Assembly: GCA_003427395.1 (NCBI GenBank)
Contig: BFEA01000268.1
Coordinates: 1,335,428-1,379,786, forward strand
Source of the DNA: Chara braunii
Taxonomy: Eukaryota > Streptophyta > Charophyceae > Charales > Characeae
Direction of reading: 5' to 3'
DNA: 44,359 nt
Part shown: positions 31,425 to 42,562 of the stretch, in pieces
Layout of the letters: the number at the start of each line of letters is the position of its first letter
Numbering within the stretch: the first letter of the stretch is position 1
The notes under the pieces: model-generated
The model's input: the letters and a program-made list of their open reading frames with translations, nothing else
Told to the model about the DNA's origin: nothing
The model's database searches: none
Program-made: the position numbers and the translations under genes

Positions 31425-31902
31425 CGATCGGATGTCGATTCGTTGGTTTACGACTCAACTCTAATCTATTTTTGTCACTCAACCTTATTTTGAGAAGTTC
31501 CACAAGAGTGAGGCTTTCATGGCTAAAGCAAGGGGTATGAGTGCAGCGAATGGTTTAAGTCGACCCCGTGTAGTGCATGAACTTTGGTTGAATCTTTGAT
31601 GTGATTGCATGTATGTTTTTTTTGTTCGGACTTCGGATTTGACTGCTTGCAATCACATACATATATATGGATGAGAGGAGTTCCACTATAACTGTAAGAC
31701 ATAATCATCTTATATTATTAACCCTTTATTATTTATTCCTTAAGTGCTTGTGTGGCCTACTGTGACCGTGCGTAAGGGTTAAACAAATTATGTTTTGAGA
31801 AAAAAAAAAAGATCTCTCTTTTATCCATTTTGCTTTTTAGAGTATTTATAGTTGGACGTTGTAGTCAGCCATCAAAGTTAAACTCATTGAGTTCTCTCAA
31901 GG

Positions 31903-32110
31903 CCCTGGATGATGAAGGTGGTCTCCAGGGTGATTAGAGACGATTGCCACTACAAGTATGAACCTGTGTACCATCCACCCATTGCGGGGTGCAGAAGAGG
32001 GTGTGGTTCTCAACCGCACTTGGCGGTTGTCTAGCGTCGAGAGATTAACCCCTCAAGGCGTATGTCAACCGACACTTGAGTGTCGAACGTGACCCTCGAG
32101 ATTATCGAGG
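31903..32110. repeat. Further hairpin cluster
   Basis: 31903-31930 (CCCTGG/CCAGGG), 32001-32019 (GTGTGGTT/AACCGCAC, one G-U), 32070-32085 (CGACACT/AGTGTCG) and 32094-32110 (CCTCGA/TCGAGG). It ends about 40 bases before the second 141-bp direct repeat. Confidence 0.65.
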
Positions 32111-32151
32111 ACCGTGTGATTATGGATACTATATAGTACGTCATTGTTATT

Positions 32152-32292
32152 CCTAGAGGTTTCGTTGCCGAATGCATAATGTGGAGAAGACACTTAACAA
32201 AGTTTCTTTCATCATCCATTGAGTTAAGCTCTTTAGTTCCAGGGTCAATGTCATCTCCGGAATCAGCCGCTGTCAGAGTTTTCACTCACGCT
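32152..32292 (-). repeat. 141-bp direct repeat, copy 2
   Basis: Partner of 24669-24809. In the same minus-strand frame it reads TAADSGDDIDPGTKELNSMD and FVKCLLHIMHSATKPLG. Only this segment is shared; sequence on either side differs from the first copy. Confidence 0.8.
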
Positions 32293-32299
32293 TCACTAA

Positions 32300-34200
32300 G
32301 TTCATTACCGACAGATCAGGACAGAGTCATGACCCCAGCGCCAGACAACGTACTCCCGTGCACTGAACTAGTTTTTCAATCCGCATGTCCTTGCTTCATA
32401 GTTGATCTCATAACGTGGCTAACGGATTCCTCGACACATGTAATACATGTACTAGGGAAAAAGTAAGCAAGACGACATCAACTTTAGTTTTCGCTACTCC
32501 TATTATGAGAATGACTTTCACATCCATTCACCGGTTGTTAATTTCTCACTCATGCATAGAGTTTACCCCGAAACTAACACATCCTGGAGGATTTGTTGTT
32601 GATTTTTATGAATTCATCTGTTTCATGACAGTGGGTAAACGTGAGACGGGGCAGTGGTAATTGGTGCAAATCACTCACAGCATGTCTGACATCAATCTTG
32701 GGGCACATGCACATCTCTCGAACGAGTTCGACGAAAACTTGCTCATCTCTTAAGTACTAAGGGTCCAAACTCTACTAGCCCGTGACTGACTAACATCCAT
32801 CTTGACAAAAGTGAGAGGGTTGGCATGATAAGGGTGAGATGTTTGATGAGTTCACAGAAAAAAAAAAAAAAAAAAACATTTTCCTTTAACGACTCATTTC
32901 CACAAACAACTTGCATACTTATCTGAATTATCCTCTGAGATACGTGTCACCGATCCCCTGTCGTCGTCATCCCGTTCTCAACTCTTTACTGTCCAAACTG
33001 CCTTTAGTTTTTGTTTCCCTATACCTTTTATTCTCGCCTGCTTCACAACGGTCACCTACGACAACTCAACCGTCTCTCGGGGCCTCACAACATTGGTCCC
33101 CATCTGACAGCAACGAGTACTCAGCGTCAAACAAAGGGATCAATCAAAGGGCTTATTTGTAATTAAGTTCCCTCCCTAGTCAAACACCGTTACGATTGAT
33201 TCATCCGGTTCAAACACCCTGTCTGCCTTCTGCACACGTTTTACTGTCTTCGTAATCTGTTCGTTAATAGCTTGTTTATGCCTACAAGGGTGGGTGGTAT
33301 TTCACGTGATGGTGATCAAGTCACCTGTTATTATGGCAGTGAAAAGCCGGCACAACCATAGCCTGATCACACCTACCTATGGCTCCAAAAACCAGCGTTG
33401 TAATGGCCAAGGTCACGTGCAGTTAATAACTCTAAGAAGCAATGCAGTGATAGACAATTTATACCCAACCATAATCCCGAGAGTCGACGAGGTAGGAATC
33501 GGATCTTGATCGATTATAGTTAGCTTTCCTCAACCAAGGGCAGAAACAGAGGGAGGTTGAGGGATATCGAATGATGATAATTCACTCCACAAGGAAAAAA
33601 CACTTATGCGAGTCAACTTCCGAAGATGGGAGTAGTCTTGGACTCGAACGAGTTGGAGGCTCCTAGTGACTTCAACATCGCGAAGACTTCACTACTGGCA
33701 ATAGAGATTAGTCAAGAGCCATAGGCAAATTCAGCGGAGTTCTCAACTTGGACATAAAGAACTCGTGGGGGTGTCTGGCGCATTGAACCCAATGAAGAAT
33801 CTAGATTCGAAGAAGGTCAATTTGCCAGAGACATGAAGCACCTGACATCGAGGTGATCACCCATGGCGTCCAGTTCCAACCAACACCAGTAACTGAGGGT
33901 CTAAGAGTCGCGCCAACAACTCCCTTCTCTCCACTGGTTTAGTTACCTTTCTTTTTTGCCCACACTACACGACCGCTTGCAGGCTTGCGCTGCCCTCCCT
34001 CATGGTCCAGGCCCAAAGCGCCCCGTCCTCCTTTCACTCATATAGAGGGGGAACAAACCTCCTCTCGCCTCATCTCATCACCTACACTTTGCATGCACAC
34101 CGTACTTACAATTTTAGCAGTTCACTGGGTAACCGCGGTACTCATCGCCGCAAATAAGGCCATGACTCAAAAGGAAAAACGAAGAGTGGACGACGTTAGA
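32300..34200. other. No gene recognised
   Basis: Short frames only, none with a motif. A run of 19 A bases lies at 32858-32876. Confidence 0.5.
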
Positions 34201-34222
34201 AAAGGAGAGGCAAGCAGCTACG

Positions 34223-34245
34223 CCCCCCCCCCCCCCCCCCCCCCC
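34223..34245. repeat. Poly-C tract
   Basis: A 23-base uninterrupted C run followed by CT-rich sequence. The glycine- and proline-rich frames here are artefacts. Confidence 0.95.
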
Positions 34246-34685
34246 TCTTTCCTCTCACTGATGTTCGTCTCCTCGCTCTCCTGTTCTCACCACTCACTCG
34301 CGCATGCACACACCTCTTCGCAGACCCTTTCGCTCCCACTCTCTGCGTAGGCAATGACCAATATAACTCCACACTAATCACACGTAGGCCGCACACACGT
34401 AGGTCCTGTCCACTCGTCCGAAAAGGAAGCTGCAACGACTGCAACGAGTCCATACACAAGAGCATGTACCGTGACTACGATGGAAGTGAAGTCGTAAAGT
34501 GGTGGTCAGCGAGAGAAGTATCGCCTCAAGGTGTCAACGATAACGAAGAAGCGTCCGTGTATCTGAACATGTCTGACCTCTGTTTGTGCCCCCTTTCTTG
34601 TGACAAACTCGTAGAATAATGATGTCAACAACAAACGTACAAAAAAAAAACGCCCCCTCTGGTTGCGCGTCACATATCTCTCCTT

Positions 34686-34686
<1 letters not shown>

Positions 34687-34771
<85 letters not shown>
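34687..34771. repeat. (CT)n microsatellite
   Basis: A pure CT dinucleotide run of about 85 bases; frames of alternating Arg/Glu across it are artefacts. The next 0.9 kb (34772-35700) shows no recognised gene. Confidence 0.98.
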
Positions 34772-34774
<3 letters not shown>

Positions 34775-35724
34775 TAACCGTTCACTCGTCCATTCTTTCG
34801 TCCTTGCGAGTTGACCTCTAGTCCTTCCGCCGCTGTGAGTTGACCTCTGAGCAGCTCTCCACAAGCTCAGTCGGCGGGTGGTCCCTCCGCCACTGGTCTA
34901 ACCCGTATAAGGACAGAGTCTCCGCCTCGCTGACCTCACTTTCACCTGTTGAGTCCCGGTTTAGGTGATACTGCTCACGCTCCGTGGTCTCGGTAGAGAT
35001 CTCAAATTCATGGTATGATACCGTCTGTCGTGATACCGTCTCTTCGACATCTTCGCTTGGCCTGGTCCTTCGCTTCCGTGAGCGTTACCTATAACTTCAG
35101 GTCCCCTTTCATCTCCTCCTCTCTTACTCCCTCCACGTTAATTTCCAACTTGGCCTCGCTCCCTTCGTCATAGTTTAGGATCATGGTTATCTAGGGACCC
35201 TCTCCGGACATCGACCTCCAACGTGTTACAATCTGGCCTATAGTTGTGCAAGGCCATAGTTGTGCACTTCGCAGAATAGTCGGAGCCTTGATGCCTGTTG
35301 AGCACACACACACATACAATTTTACCACCTGGATGATATTGCACCGCTCTGCCCTCCTACCTCAGATCACTAGCATTAGCATAACGAGGCTGCCTACGTG
35401 CACCTACTGGTTAGCAGCCAACAACCCGCCCTCTTCACCCTTCATAGGATCGTTACACACCTCGATCTCTGCATTTTGAATGAGGGACTTAAACAACCTT
35501 CCAAATTTTGCTTGCTAGTAATAAAAATTTAAGGAATAATAAAATAAACAGATAAAAACGAAAGGTCAAATCTTAACGGTCATAGCACAAGTGGAACCCT
35601 CCGCTATGAATTCCCAGTCCTTTCGTCTTGTTGTGATGTGATTGCAAAGCTGAAGTGCTGGTCCCATAACGGGATACAGGCGGACGCCTTCCTTTCTTCA
35701 AAGGAGGTCATCGGGCTACCCCTG

Positions 35725-35771
35725 ATGGGTACCCATGTCCGATGATAATGAGGGGGCTTATGACCCCTCAT
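35725..35771. other. Palindrome plus hairpin
   Basis: ATGGGTACCCAT (35725-35736) is a perfect 12-bp palindrome. ATGAGGGG (35748-35755) pairs with CCCCTCAT (35764-35771) around an 8-nt loop. No coding feature is recognised around it. Confidence 0.6.
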
Positions 35772-36454
35772 AGGGTGACAAGCCTCCTACCAAAGCGGTC
35801 GCGGTTGCCCCTTTTATGGGGTCTTACGACGCAGCGTCTAGCAAGCTGCGCCGCGATAAATGGAACGTGAAAGGCCTGGGCAGTCTGGGATCGCGTGTTC
35901 GTAATCAGGGTTCAATGACTAACACTTCATCCCCCCTTCTTGTGAAGCAACAAAGGGAGGGAAGTTTCAAAAGGCATCTTAATAATAGTAATAACAATAA
36001 TAATAGTAATAGTAACAACAAAACAAACAAAAAATTGAAAGAAACATAACGTTGTTACAACCCGACGCTAGTAGATAATTCGAGCGGAAGCGGTCGTTCG
36101 AATCAAGGTGCAGATATGACACGCGACTTTTCTAGCTTTTTTTTTCCTCTCCTTTTTTTTCTTTTTTCTTTTTTCTTTTTTGTCCTCGGTTTCTTCTCAC
36201 TTTCATCGTGAGAGAGCTCGGCGGGCAGTGGAAAAAACTGCGCCGGCCCCTTTACCTCCGCGTCCCTGGGTGAGCCCGGCGGCTACCACGGCCATATGCC
36301 AGTAGTGCTCTGTTGTATAGCAAGGCATCGAGCCTGCGTGGACCAATGGAAAGTCCAATTGCGCACCCACCCCCTTTTGTCGTGGGAGCCCCCGCCGGAC
36401 TAGTCCAAAGATGCAACCCGCGCAGGGCGAGCCTAGTATTTTACCATGGCAATG

Positions 36455-36590
36455 AGCAGGTTGTGCCTGGTACACAGTGGAGCTTTGTAGGCAGAGAGCT
36501 GGTATGTTGTGAGGTCCGAGCAAGGGGCCAGTACACAGTAGAGCTCATGGACTAGTATCCGGTACGCTGCGGAGCTCATGGATTGGTATC
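36455..36590. repeat. Degenerate short tandem repeat
   Basis: Units like GGTACACAGTGGAGCTTTG, AGTACACAGTAGAGCTCATGG and GGTACGCTGCGGAGCTCATGG recur about every 40-60 bases. Confidence 0.5.
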
Positions 36591-36744
36591 TTGTATGTAG
36601 TGTTGGGCTAGTACACCACACCCTCCAACACCACGCAAAACCACAATCCCGCCCGCCTTCGAGTTTGGAAACAGTTCGGCATAAGGACCCGTAGCCCCCG
36701 CGATGGACAATTAGTGAGTCACCAGTCTGCAAGTCGCAAGTCTC

Positions 36745-38020
36745 AGCGTGCAACTCCCATGAGGGAGGTCACGTGTTCGATTCCTGAGATCGGATCATGG
36801 ACAAAAAAAATGTAATTCTAGATTAGCGTAGTAACCGGCAATGAGGAGACACATTGACTGGTGGCTGCGTCGACAGGCCTATGTGGTCGGGTCAGGTGTG
36901 AGAGTGATTGGGTACACAGGGACGCGGGAAACCGTGTTGGGGTCGGGTTAAGTACCAATCTTGGGGCTTAACTTTCACCTCAATTAGCTTAGCTGTTTGG
37001 TTGAGCGTGCAACTCTCATGAGGGAGGTCGTGTGTTCGATTCTTCAGATCAGATCGGATTATGGACGAACAAATTGTAATTCTTGATTAGCGCAGTAACT
37101 GGCAGTAAGGAGACACATTGACTGGTGGCTGTGTCGACAGGCCTATGTGGTCAGGTCAGGTGTGAGTGTGACTGGGTACACTGGGACGTGGGAAACCATG
37201 CTGGGGTGGGGGTAAGTACCAATCTTGGGGCGTATCTTTCACCCCAGTCAGCTTAGCCGTTTGGTTGAGCGTGCAACTCCCATGAGGGAGGTCTTGTGTT
37301 CGATTTTGAGATGTGATCATGGATGAAAAAATTGTAATTCTTGATTAGCGCAGTAACCGGCAGTGAGGAGACACATTGACTGGTGGCTGCGTTGACAGGC
37401 TTATGTGGTAGGGTCAGGTGTGAGTGTGACTGGGTACACTGGGACGTGGGAAACCGTGCTGGGGTGGGGTTAAGTACCAATCTTGGGGCTTACATTTCAC
37501 CCCAGTCAGCTTAGCCGTTTGGGTAAGTATGCAACGCCCATGAGGGAGGTTGCGTGTTCAATTCTTGAGATCGGATCATAGACCAAAAAAGTGTAATCCT
37601 TGATTAGCGCAGTAACCAGCACTGAGGAGACACATTTACTGGTGGCTGCGTCGACAGGCCTATGTGGTCAGGTCAGGTGTGAGTGTGACTGGGTACACCG
37701 GGACGCGGGAAACCGTGCTGGGGTGGGGTCACGCCATTGAGGGTGCAACTCCCATGAGGGAGGTCGCGTGTTCTATGTAAATTGATAACCGCAGTAACCG
37801 CCAGTGAGGAGACACATTGACTGCTGGCTGCGTCGACAGGCCTATGTGGTCGGGTCAGGTGTGAACGTGACTGGGTACACCGGGACGCAGGAAACCGTGC
37901 TGGGGTGGTTAAGTACCAATCTTGGGGCTTAAATTTCATGCCAGGCATTCTCACTCGTTTGGTTGAGCGTGTAGCTCCCATGAGGGAGGTCGCGTGTTCG
38001 ATTCCTGAGGTCAGATTATG
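36745..38020 (+). repeat. Head-to-tail array of a tRNA-like (SINE-type) repeat
   Basis: About six units, period 214-264. The conserved core is CAACTCCCATGAGGGAGGTC followed by GTGTTCGATTCC, a good RNA polymerase III B box. B boxes start at 36775, 37034, 37298, 37556, 37770 (decayed) and 37996. Upstream lies TTAGCCGTTTGGTTGAGCG, an A-box-like D-arm segment, at about 36990, 37250 and 37510. CTCCC/GGGAG between them could be an anticodon-arm relic. After the B box each unit continues with GGAGACACATTGACTGGTGG, GGCCTATGTGGTC and GGGTACAC-GGGACG. Unit 1 lacks the A box and unit 5 is shortened. Confidence 0.8.
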
Positions 38021-38090
38021 GTGTAAAGTTGTAATAATTGTAATCATCATGGGTTGGTGAGATACCTGTAGCCGATGGTGTGGTAATACG

Positions 38091-38687
38091 GTGAGAGGGA
38101 AGGCGTCCCCGAGGCGCCTAGGTAAGTTGAGGCTTTCAGTCCAGACGGCTATGCCATGTCTCTGGCTCTTGGTCTGTCGTCGTCGTCACCATCCTTGTTT
38201 CACTTATTCCACTTGCCCGCAGGTACATGTGCACGCGCCGGCCGGATCTTGGTTTTGTTCTCCCAGTTTCATCTCTTGTCGAGAACAAGATCGGGGGTTG
38301 GGGAGGCGACGGGGAAAGTCAACGCCGTTCATTCACGCGAAGAATCCGGAATCTGACGACTACTTAGGGGCGGGCTACATCGGTTTGGTCGTCTGCCCGC
38401 CCGCGTGCCGAAGTGCCGATGAACGAGAGGAGTGTTGGATCCGACGTCGATTGTCTATGATGATATCTTTGACGGTGAACGTGCGATTGGGGGCTACCTG
38501 TCGGAGATTACTTCACCATGCCGTCGACGTTGTCTTGGTCGTGAAGGTACCTGTCGGCGGCGACTATTTCATTCCTAATCAATTGAAAAATGCCGTCCTT
38601 CCCCTCTCTGGACGCTGCCGGCCACTGGGCAGCGACCGAAGAGTTCCGATGAACTCGACTCCTATCTCAGCGGAGGAGACAGCGTAA
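38091..38687 (+). CDS. Hypothetical ORF, 198 codons, upstream of TOR
   Basis: An open frame with high Cys, His and Arg content and no motif I recognise (LWLLVCRRRHHPC near the start, VDVVLVVKVPVGGDYF near the middle). It ends 335 bases before the TOR start codon on the same strand. It may be an upstream exon, 5' leader sequence with a chance frame, or an unrelated fragment. GC-rich CpG-containing context would fit a promoter/5' leader region. Confidence 0.25.
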   Translation: MRGKASPRRLGKLRLSVQTAMPCLWLLVCRRRHHPCFTYSTCPQVHVHAPAGSWFCSPSFISCREQDRGLGRRRGKSTPFIHAKNPESDDYLGAGYIGLVVCPPACRSADEREECWIRRRLSMMISLTVNVRLGATCRRLLHHAVDVVLVVKVPVGGDYFIPNQLKNAVLPLSGRCRPLGSDRRVPMNSTPISAEETA

Positions 38688-39021
38688 TAGTGTGTATCTG
38701 CTTTTGACTGATCGGGAGTTGAAAGCGCGTGTTACTAGTTCGGCAACAAGGTAATTTTGCCGAACTCGATGAGCGTGATAGAGGGACGATGCAAGTCGAC
38801 AAGGGAATTGTGGCGGAGTGGTATGAGAGGCTGTGCAACGCGATCGCTAACGGAGGTCAGTGAAGGTACATCAGCGACAGGAATAGTTACTGTTTCTTCT
38901 GTCAAGGGGATGATGAAGGAGACGACATATGAGATGGCCTGAAATTGAAAGGGAGGGTCGCCTCCGCGTGCGTAACTCGCTGGGCGTCAAGCTGTGGTTC
39001 TCAATTTTCACTTCGGCCAAC

Positions 39022-39117
39022 ATGGCTGCGCCGCCGGCGAAGCCCTCGCCTCAGCCGCAGCAAGATGCCTTATATTATTTACTTAGCGACCTCCGAACTC
39101 GCGATCCTGCCCAGCAG
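39022..39117 (+). CDS. TOR: TOR serine/threonine kinase, exon 1
   Basis: The ATG at 39022 is in a favourable context (GCCAACATGGCTG). It encodes MAAPPAKPSPQPQQDALYYL then LSDLRTRDPAQQ (32 codons) and ends at CAG/GTGAGC, a consensus splice donor, phase 0. Joined to the exon at 43415, the segment ALYYLLSDLRTRDPAQQ+KAGANAL corresponds to the plant TOR segment with IADLCSRGNPKEGAPLAF. TOR is the catalytic kinase of TORC1 (with RAPTOR and LST8) and links nutrient and energy status to growth. A longer in-frame extension to 38929 exists, but the family and start context favour 39022. The Ala/Pro-rich head is shorter than in land plants. Confidence 0.85.
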
Positions 39118-39356
39118 GTGAGCATTTATCTCCGAATTTCCCATCCCTTCCTTGGTTGCTCATCAATCTATCAATCAATCTAGAAATTCCTGGATGCGAA
39201 TTGCGAAACTGAACGACACACCGAGTCCAATCGAGGGATCGCCTCTGCTTTTGCCTTTGTGTGGCTTCGTTTTTTTCTGTTCGCGTATTTGCGTGTCTCT
39301 GTGTGTGTATGCGCGCGCGCGCGCTATGTGTGGGCGGGGGCGTGGACGCGTGCACA

Positions 39357-39502
<146 letters not shown>

Positions 39503-39917
39503 CTGGTCAGGTGGTAGAGCAGAAATTGGATGTGTTGCGTGGCGCGGAGTCTCTGATGCACAAAGACGGCGGCTCGTGGAAATTCGTATGTACGAGCGTT
39601 GTCGTTGTAAGATGTAAGCAAGGTCAAGCGGGGAATGATGGCAACGGACATGCGCAAATGAGCATGTGTGGTTGAGAAGGGCGGCGAATAGTCTTTGAGA
39701 ACGGTCCAAAATGATAGCAGATGACTGTGAGCGTTGAGGGGAAGAAATCAGTGAGGAGCCGTTGGAGGATCTCCATTTCGATGGCACTGTTAAGGACATT
39801 CATCAGCAGACCCCTGTCCACCGACGATTGAGCGCCATCAAGGAATATACCTTCTCTGTAGATTGCATAATTGTGCACTTTGCAGCGCAAGTGAGATATC
39901 TACAGATGAAGTTCTTC

Positions 39918-40880
39918 ACCCCCCCTCCCCCCCCCCCCCATTTCCCCACCCCTTCTCCCCCACACGCGCGCGCGCGCAAAACCCCTTGTCGTTTTCTAAT
40001 CGCGACCTCCCCCCTCTCCATCGTCATTCGGCCCACCTACTTCCTGCTCCTCTCGTGGCGGTGGTCGTCTTCCGCCTTCCTGTCTAGCCTCCTCCTCCTT
40101 GCCTCTTTCTTCGTTTTGTTCGTACCGCTATTTCTCCTTTGCGTTTCACCTTTTGCCTTTCCCGTTCCTTTTTTTTTTTTTTTTTTTCAAGACCTACCCC
40201 GTTCTTGTTCTCTGCTTCTGCGTCATTTCCTCTTTTTTTTCTTTCTCCTCTTTCCTCTTTCTCCGCCCTCGTCTCTGCTCGTCCTGCTTCCTTCTCCTCC
40301 TTTCATCTCCCGTGTCTCCTCCCGTCTATCTTCTTCTCCTTTGTTTCTCCTTCCACGTTTTCCACTCAATATCTCCCTTTGGCCTTCTTCGTTCATTCCT
40401 GGTTTGTCTTTCTTCCTCACTCTTCATCCCTTTTCTCCTTTTTCCCGTCACTCTTGACACCCCTGCTCGTATTTGCCCCCCTCATCTTCCTCCTAATGTC
40501 GCATCTCGTGGTATATTCGTCAGTCTCTTCGTTCCACTCGACCCATTATATCATGTTCCTTTCCTTGCCTTTGCCTACCTACCAGTTCTCAAGTTTGTCT
40601 TCGGTGTGCGACCTCTTCTTCTTCCCCCTCCCGCCTGCATTTCCACCCTCCCCCCTATCATCCTCTTTCTCGTTCTTCTGCCCCCCGCCCCTCTCCACCT
40701 GCAGTTCCACCCTCCCCTGTCATCGTCTTCGTCGTCCCTCTCCTCCGGTATCTGCAGCCTCGTCGTGCACTTTTTCCTCATTGCTTTCCTGCCTCCCTTT
40801 GTCCCACCTTCTTTCTTCTTTCTTCTCCCTGTGGTGCTTCGTTTTTTCTCCCTTTGGTGGTTCGTTTTCTTCACGACGTT
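39918..40880. repeat. Long polypyrimidine-biased tract in TOR intron 1
   Basis: The plus strand is strongly C/T-biased for almost 1 kb, with runs of C (39920-39940) and T (about 40167-40188). A CG run (ACGCGCGCGCGC) lies near 39963-39976. Three frames stay open only because of base composition. Such tracts can form triplex structures or be hard to sequence. Confidence 0.9.
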
Positions 40881-40992
40881 CTACACACCCACTGACCGCG
40901 ATTTCAGTCGTGTGGGGTAAACCAGCACAGATCCCCTATTGCGTACTAACTGCAGATGCTCTGGGATTTGTAGAGCTGTCGTCGATCGGTCT

Positions 40993-41011
40993 AGATGTGT
41001 ATAAGAGACAG
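40993..41011 (+). other. Tn5 mosaic end (sequencing-library adapter)
   Basis: AGATGTGTATAAGAGACAG is an exact 19-bp Tn5 hyperactive mosaic end as used in tagmentation libraries. Translations across it give the well-known artefact peptides VYKRQ and MCIRDS. It is not expected in a eukaryotic intron, so sequence on the two sides may come from different places. Confidence 0.95.
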
Positions 41012-41137
41012 TCTGTTGCCTTTCCTTGCCCTAAGATCTCCCGTTTTTCCAAACAGATATATCAGGCAATTCTCCTTGCCTATTCTCTGGCGCAGATCCG
41101 AAGCGGCAGATCTGTTGGCGGTGGATTCTGAGTTCTA

Positions 41138-41218
41138 CTCGGGGCATACTCATATTACGCCCACTTACTGGGGGCATACTCATATTACGCCCACTTACTC
41201 GGGGCATACTCATATTAG
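41138..41218. repeat. 30-bp repeat, three copies
   Basis: GGGGCATACTCATATTA starts at 41141, 41171 and 41201, each preceded by CTTACT- or CTACTC-like sequence. Copies 1 and 2 are followed by CGCCCACTTACT. Confidence 0.9.
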
Positions 41219-42260
41219 GACCTTTTATTCTCATTCTAGACCTAATTGCGTTCAGATGCACCCTTGGCGGGCTGTAATTGCAGTCAGATGCGTTCAGAAA
41301 AGTCCTAGTGGGGGTATGCTCTCAGTGGTTTCTTCAGTCACCTACGATTGAAGTTATCGCTTACGTGCGCCGAAACCCCCCCATCTACCAAGCCTCTTCC
41401 CCCCCCCCGCCTCCCTCCTCCTCTTCCTTCTTCGATTTTCCCTGTTTTCCAAGCCTGTCTTTTCTTACGTGTCGTCTTGCTCCCTCGTCAATCCTACGCA
41501 TCAGCTTAAGCCGGTCGTCGTTCTGCGGAACCCGTCACTGTAATCTGGTACTTGGGATTGCCAAATTGGTCACTGGATCTGATCCGTGTCGAGCAATGCA
41601 TCCATCATCCCATGCGATACATGCATCGTCCAACTCGGTCGAACGCATGTAAGTGGACGAATCCCACGACCCGCTTGCCGATGGACGAAAGCAGATCACA
41701 AATACCGAAGGAATGCAACGAGTGGATGTTTACAGGGGGTAGAGTGACCTTGAGATTGATTGAAAAGACGGCGAGTGAATGGGGTGAGGAAGGATGGGCG
41801 ACAGGATGACGTCAGCGATGGGGGAGCGAAGGTGATGAGTGGATACAGCGCTTGGTAATGGGAGTGGACGAGCGACCGGATAGAATCTGTGGAGTTTTTT
41901 CTTCTTACGTGAGGGTCGGATGAGCGATGTGTTAGCGGTTTCAGAGGGATGATGGATTAGGGAAATGACGAGGGAGTAAGTGGCGAAATTGGCGAATGAG
42001 CAAGCGAGTGGATGGGCGATTGAGGGGATGGTGTGAGACTCGGCGAACAGGTTAATATGAATCACCGGCTGGCTGAGTGGACTTACCGATACGGCGGTGC
42101 AGTGGGCGAGTGAGTGAAAGGATGCATCGGTGACTGAGTGATCGACTTACCGATTGGCCGACCTATAGACTACGGTAGTGAGACGAGTGGGCGAGCAAGT
42201 GCTGTGGTGGATGGATACATCGATGTCACCGATTGAACTAGTGTCAGTGAACTGTGGCTC

Positions 42261-42268
42261 TGTGTGTG

Positions 42269-42301
<33 letters not shown>
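42261..42301. repeat. (GT)n microsatellite
   Basis: A GT run with a single TT interruption; the flanking 41.8-42.4 kb sequence is rich in GAGTGG/GGATGG-like words without a clear period. Confidence 0.95.
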
Positions 42302-42302
<1 letters not shown>

Positions 42303-42509
42303 CGTGTGCGCTATGTATGAGTGAATGAATGAGTTGTTGCGTGAAGGAGTGAAGGGTTGAATAAGTACGTGGGCGACGATGGATGAGTGGGTGGATCGGG
42401 CGGACGCGATGGCGACGGTCTGAACCATTTGGCTCTGTTACTTCGATGGATGGGTGTGTTTTTCGGGTGATGGACGAATGGACGAAACGATTGGCATGTC
42501 AGCTTGGAG

Positions 42510-42562
42510 GGTCTCTGGCACAACTTGGAGGGCCTCTGTTGTGTCTCCATGTGCCAGAGACC
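42510..42562. other. 13-bp perfect hairpin in TOR intron 1
   Basis: GGTCTCTGGCACA (42510-42522) pairs perfectly with TGTGCCAGAGACC (42550-42562), 27-nt loop. CTTGGAG recurs at about 42503, 42524 and 42580, so the hairpin lies in a small local duplication. Confidence 0.8.

Larger units (their letters stand above)
24810..31450 (-). repeat. Right copy of the structured repeat family (inverted, longer)
   Basis: The reverse complement of about 30535-24810 follows the left copy in order. Beyond 30535 it continues into arrays not visible on the left because the window starts there. This copy is AT-richer and CpG-poor relative to the left copy, consistent with age and cytosine deamination. It contains an AT-rich foldback insertion (26.70-27.19 kb) absent from the left copy. 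With the 141-bp direct repeats it spans about 7.6 kb. Confidence 0.8.

Noticed and set aside
34670-34864. Arg/Glu dipeptide protein on the minus strand
   Set aside because: It is the CT microsatellite read in frame.
36751-38020. Functional tRNA genes
   Set aside because: Only the D/T-arm-like promoter segments are present; acceptor stem and proper anticodon loop are missing.
37253-38050. Minus-strand ORFs with repeated RPPSWELHAQPNG-like peptide
   Set aside because: The repeated peptide is the reverse translation of the tandem SINE-type unit.
39762-41131. Long Ser/Phe/Pro/Leu-rich open frames (231, 273 and 330 codons)
   Set aside because: All three frames are open because the plus strand is almost pure C/T; low complexity, and one ends through the adapter peptide VYKRQ.
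40995-41351. 118-codon frame starting MCIRDS
   Set aside because: Its start is translated from the Tn5 mosaic end, a known artefact signature.
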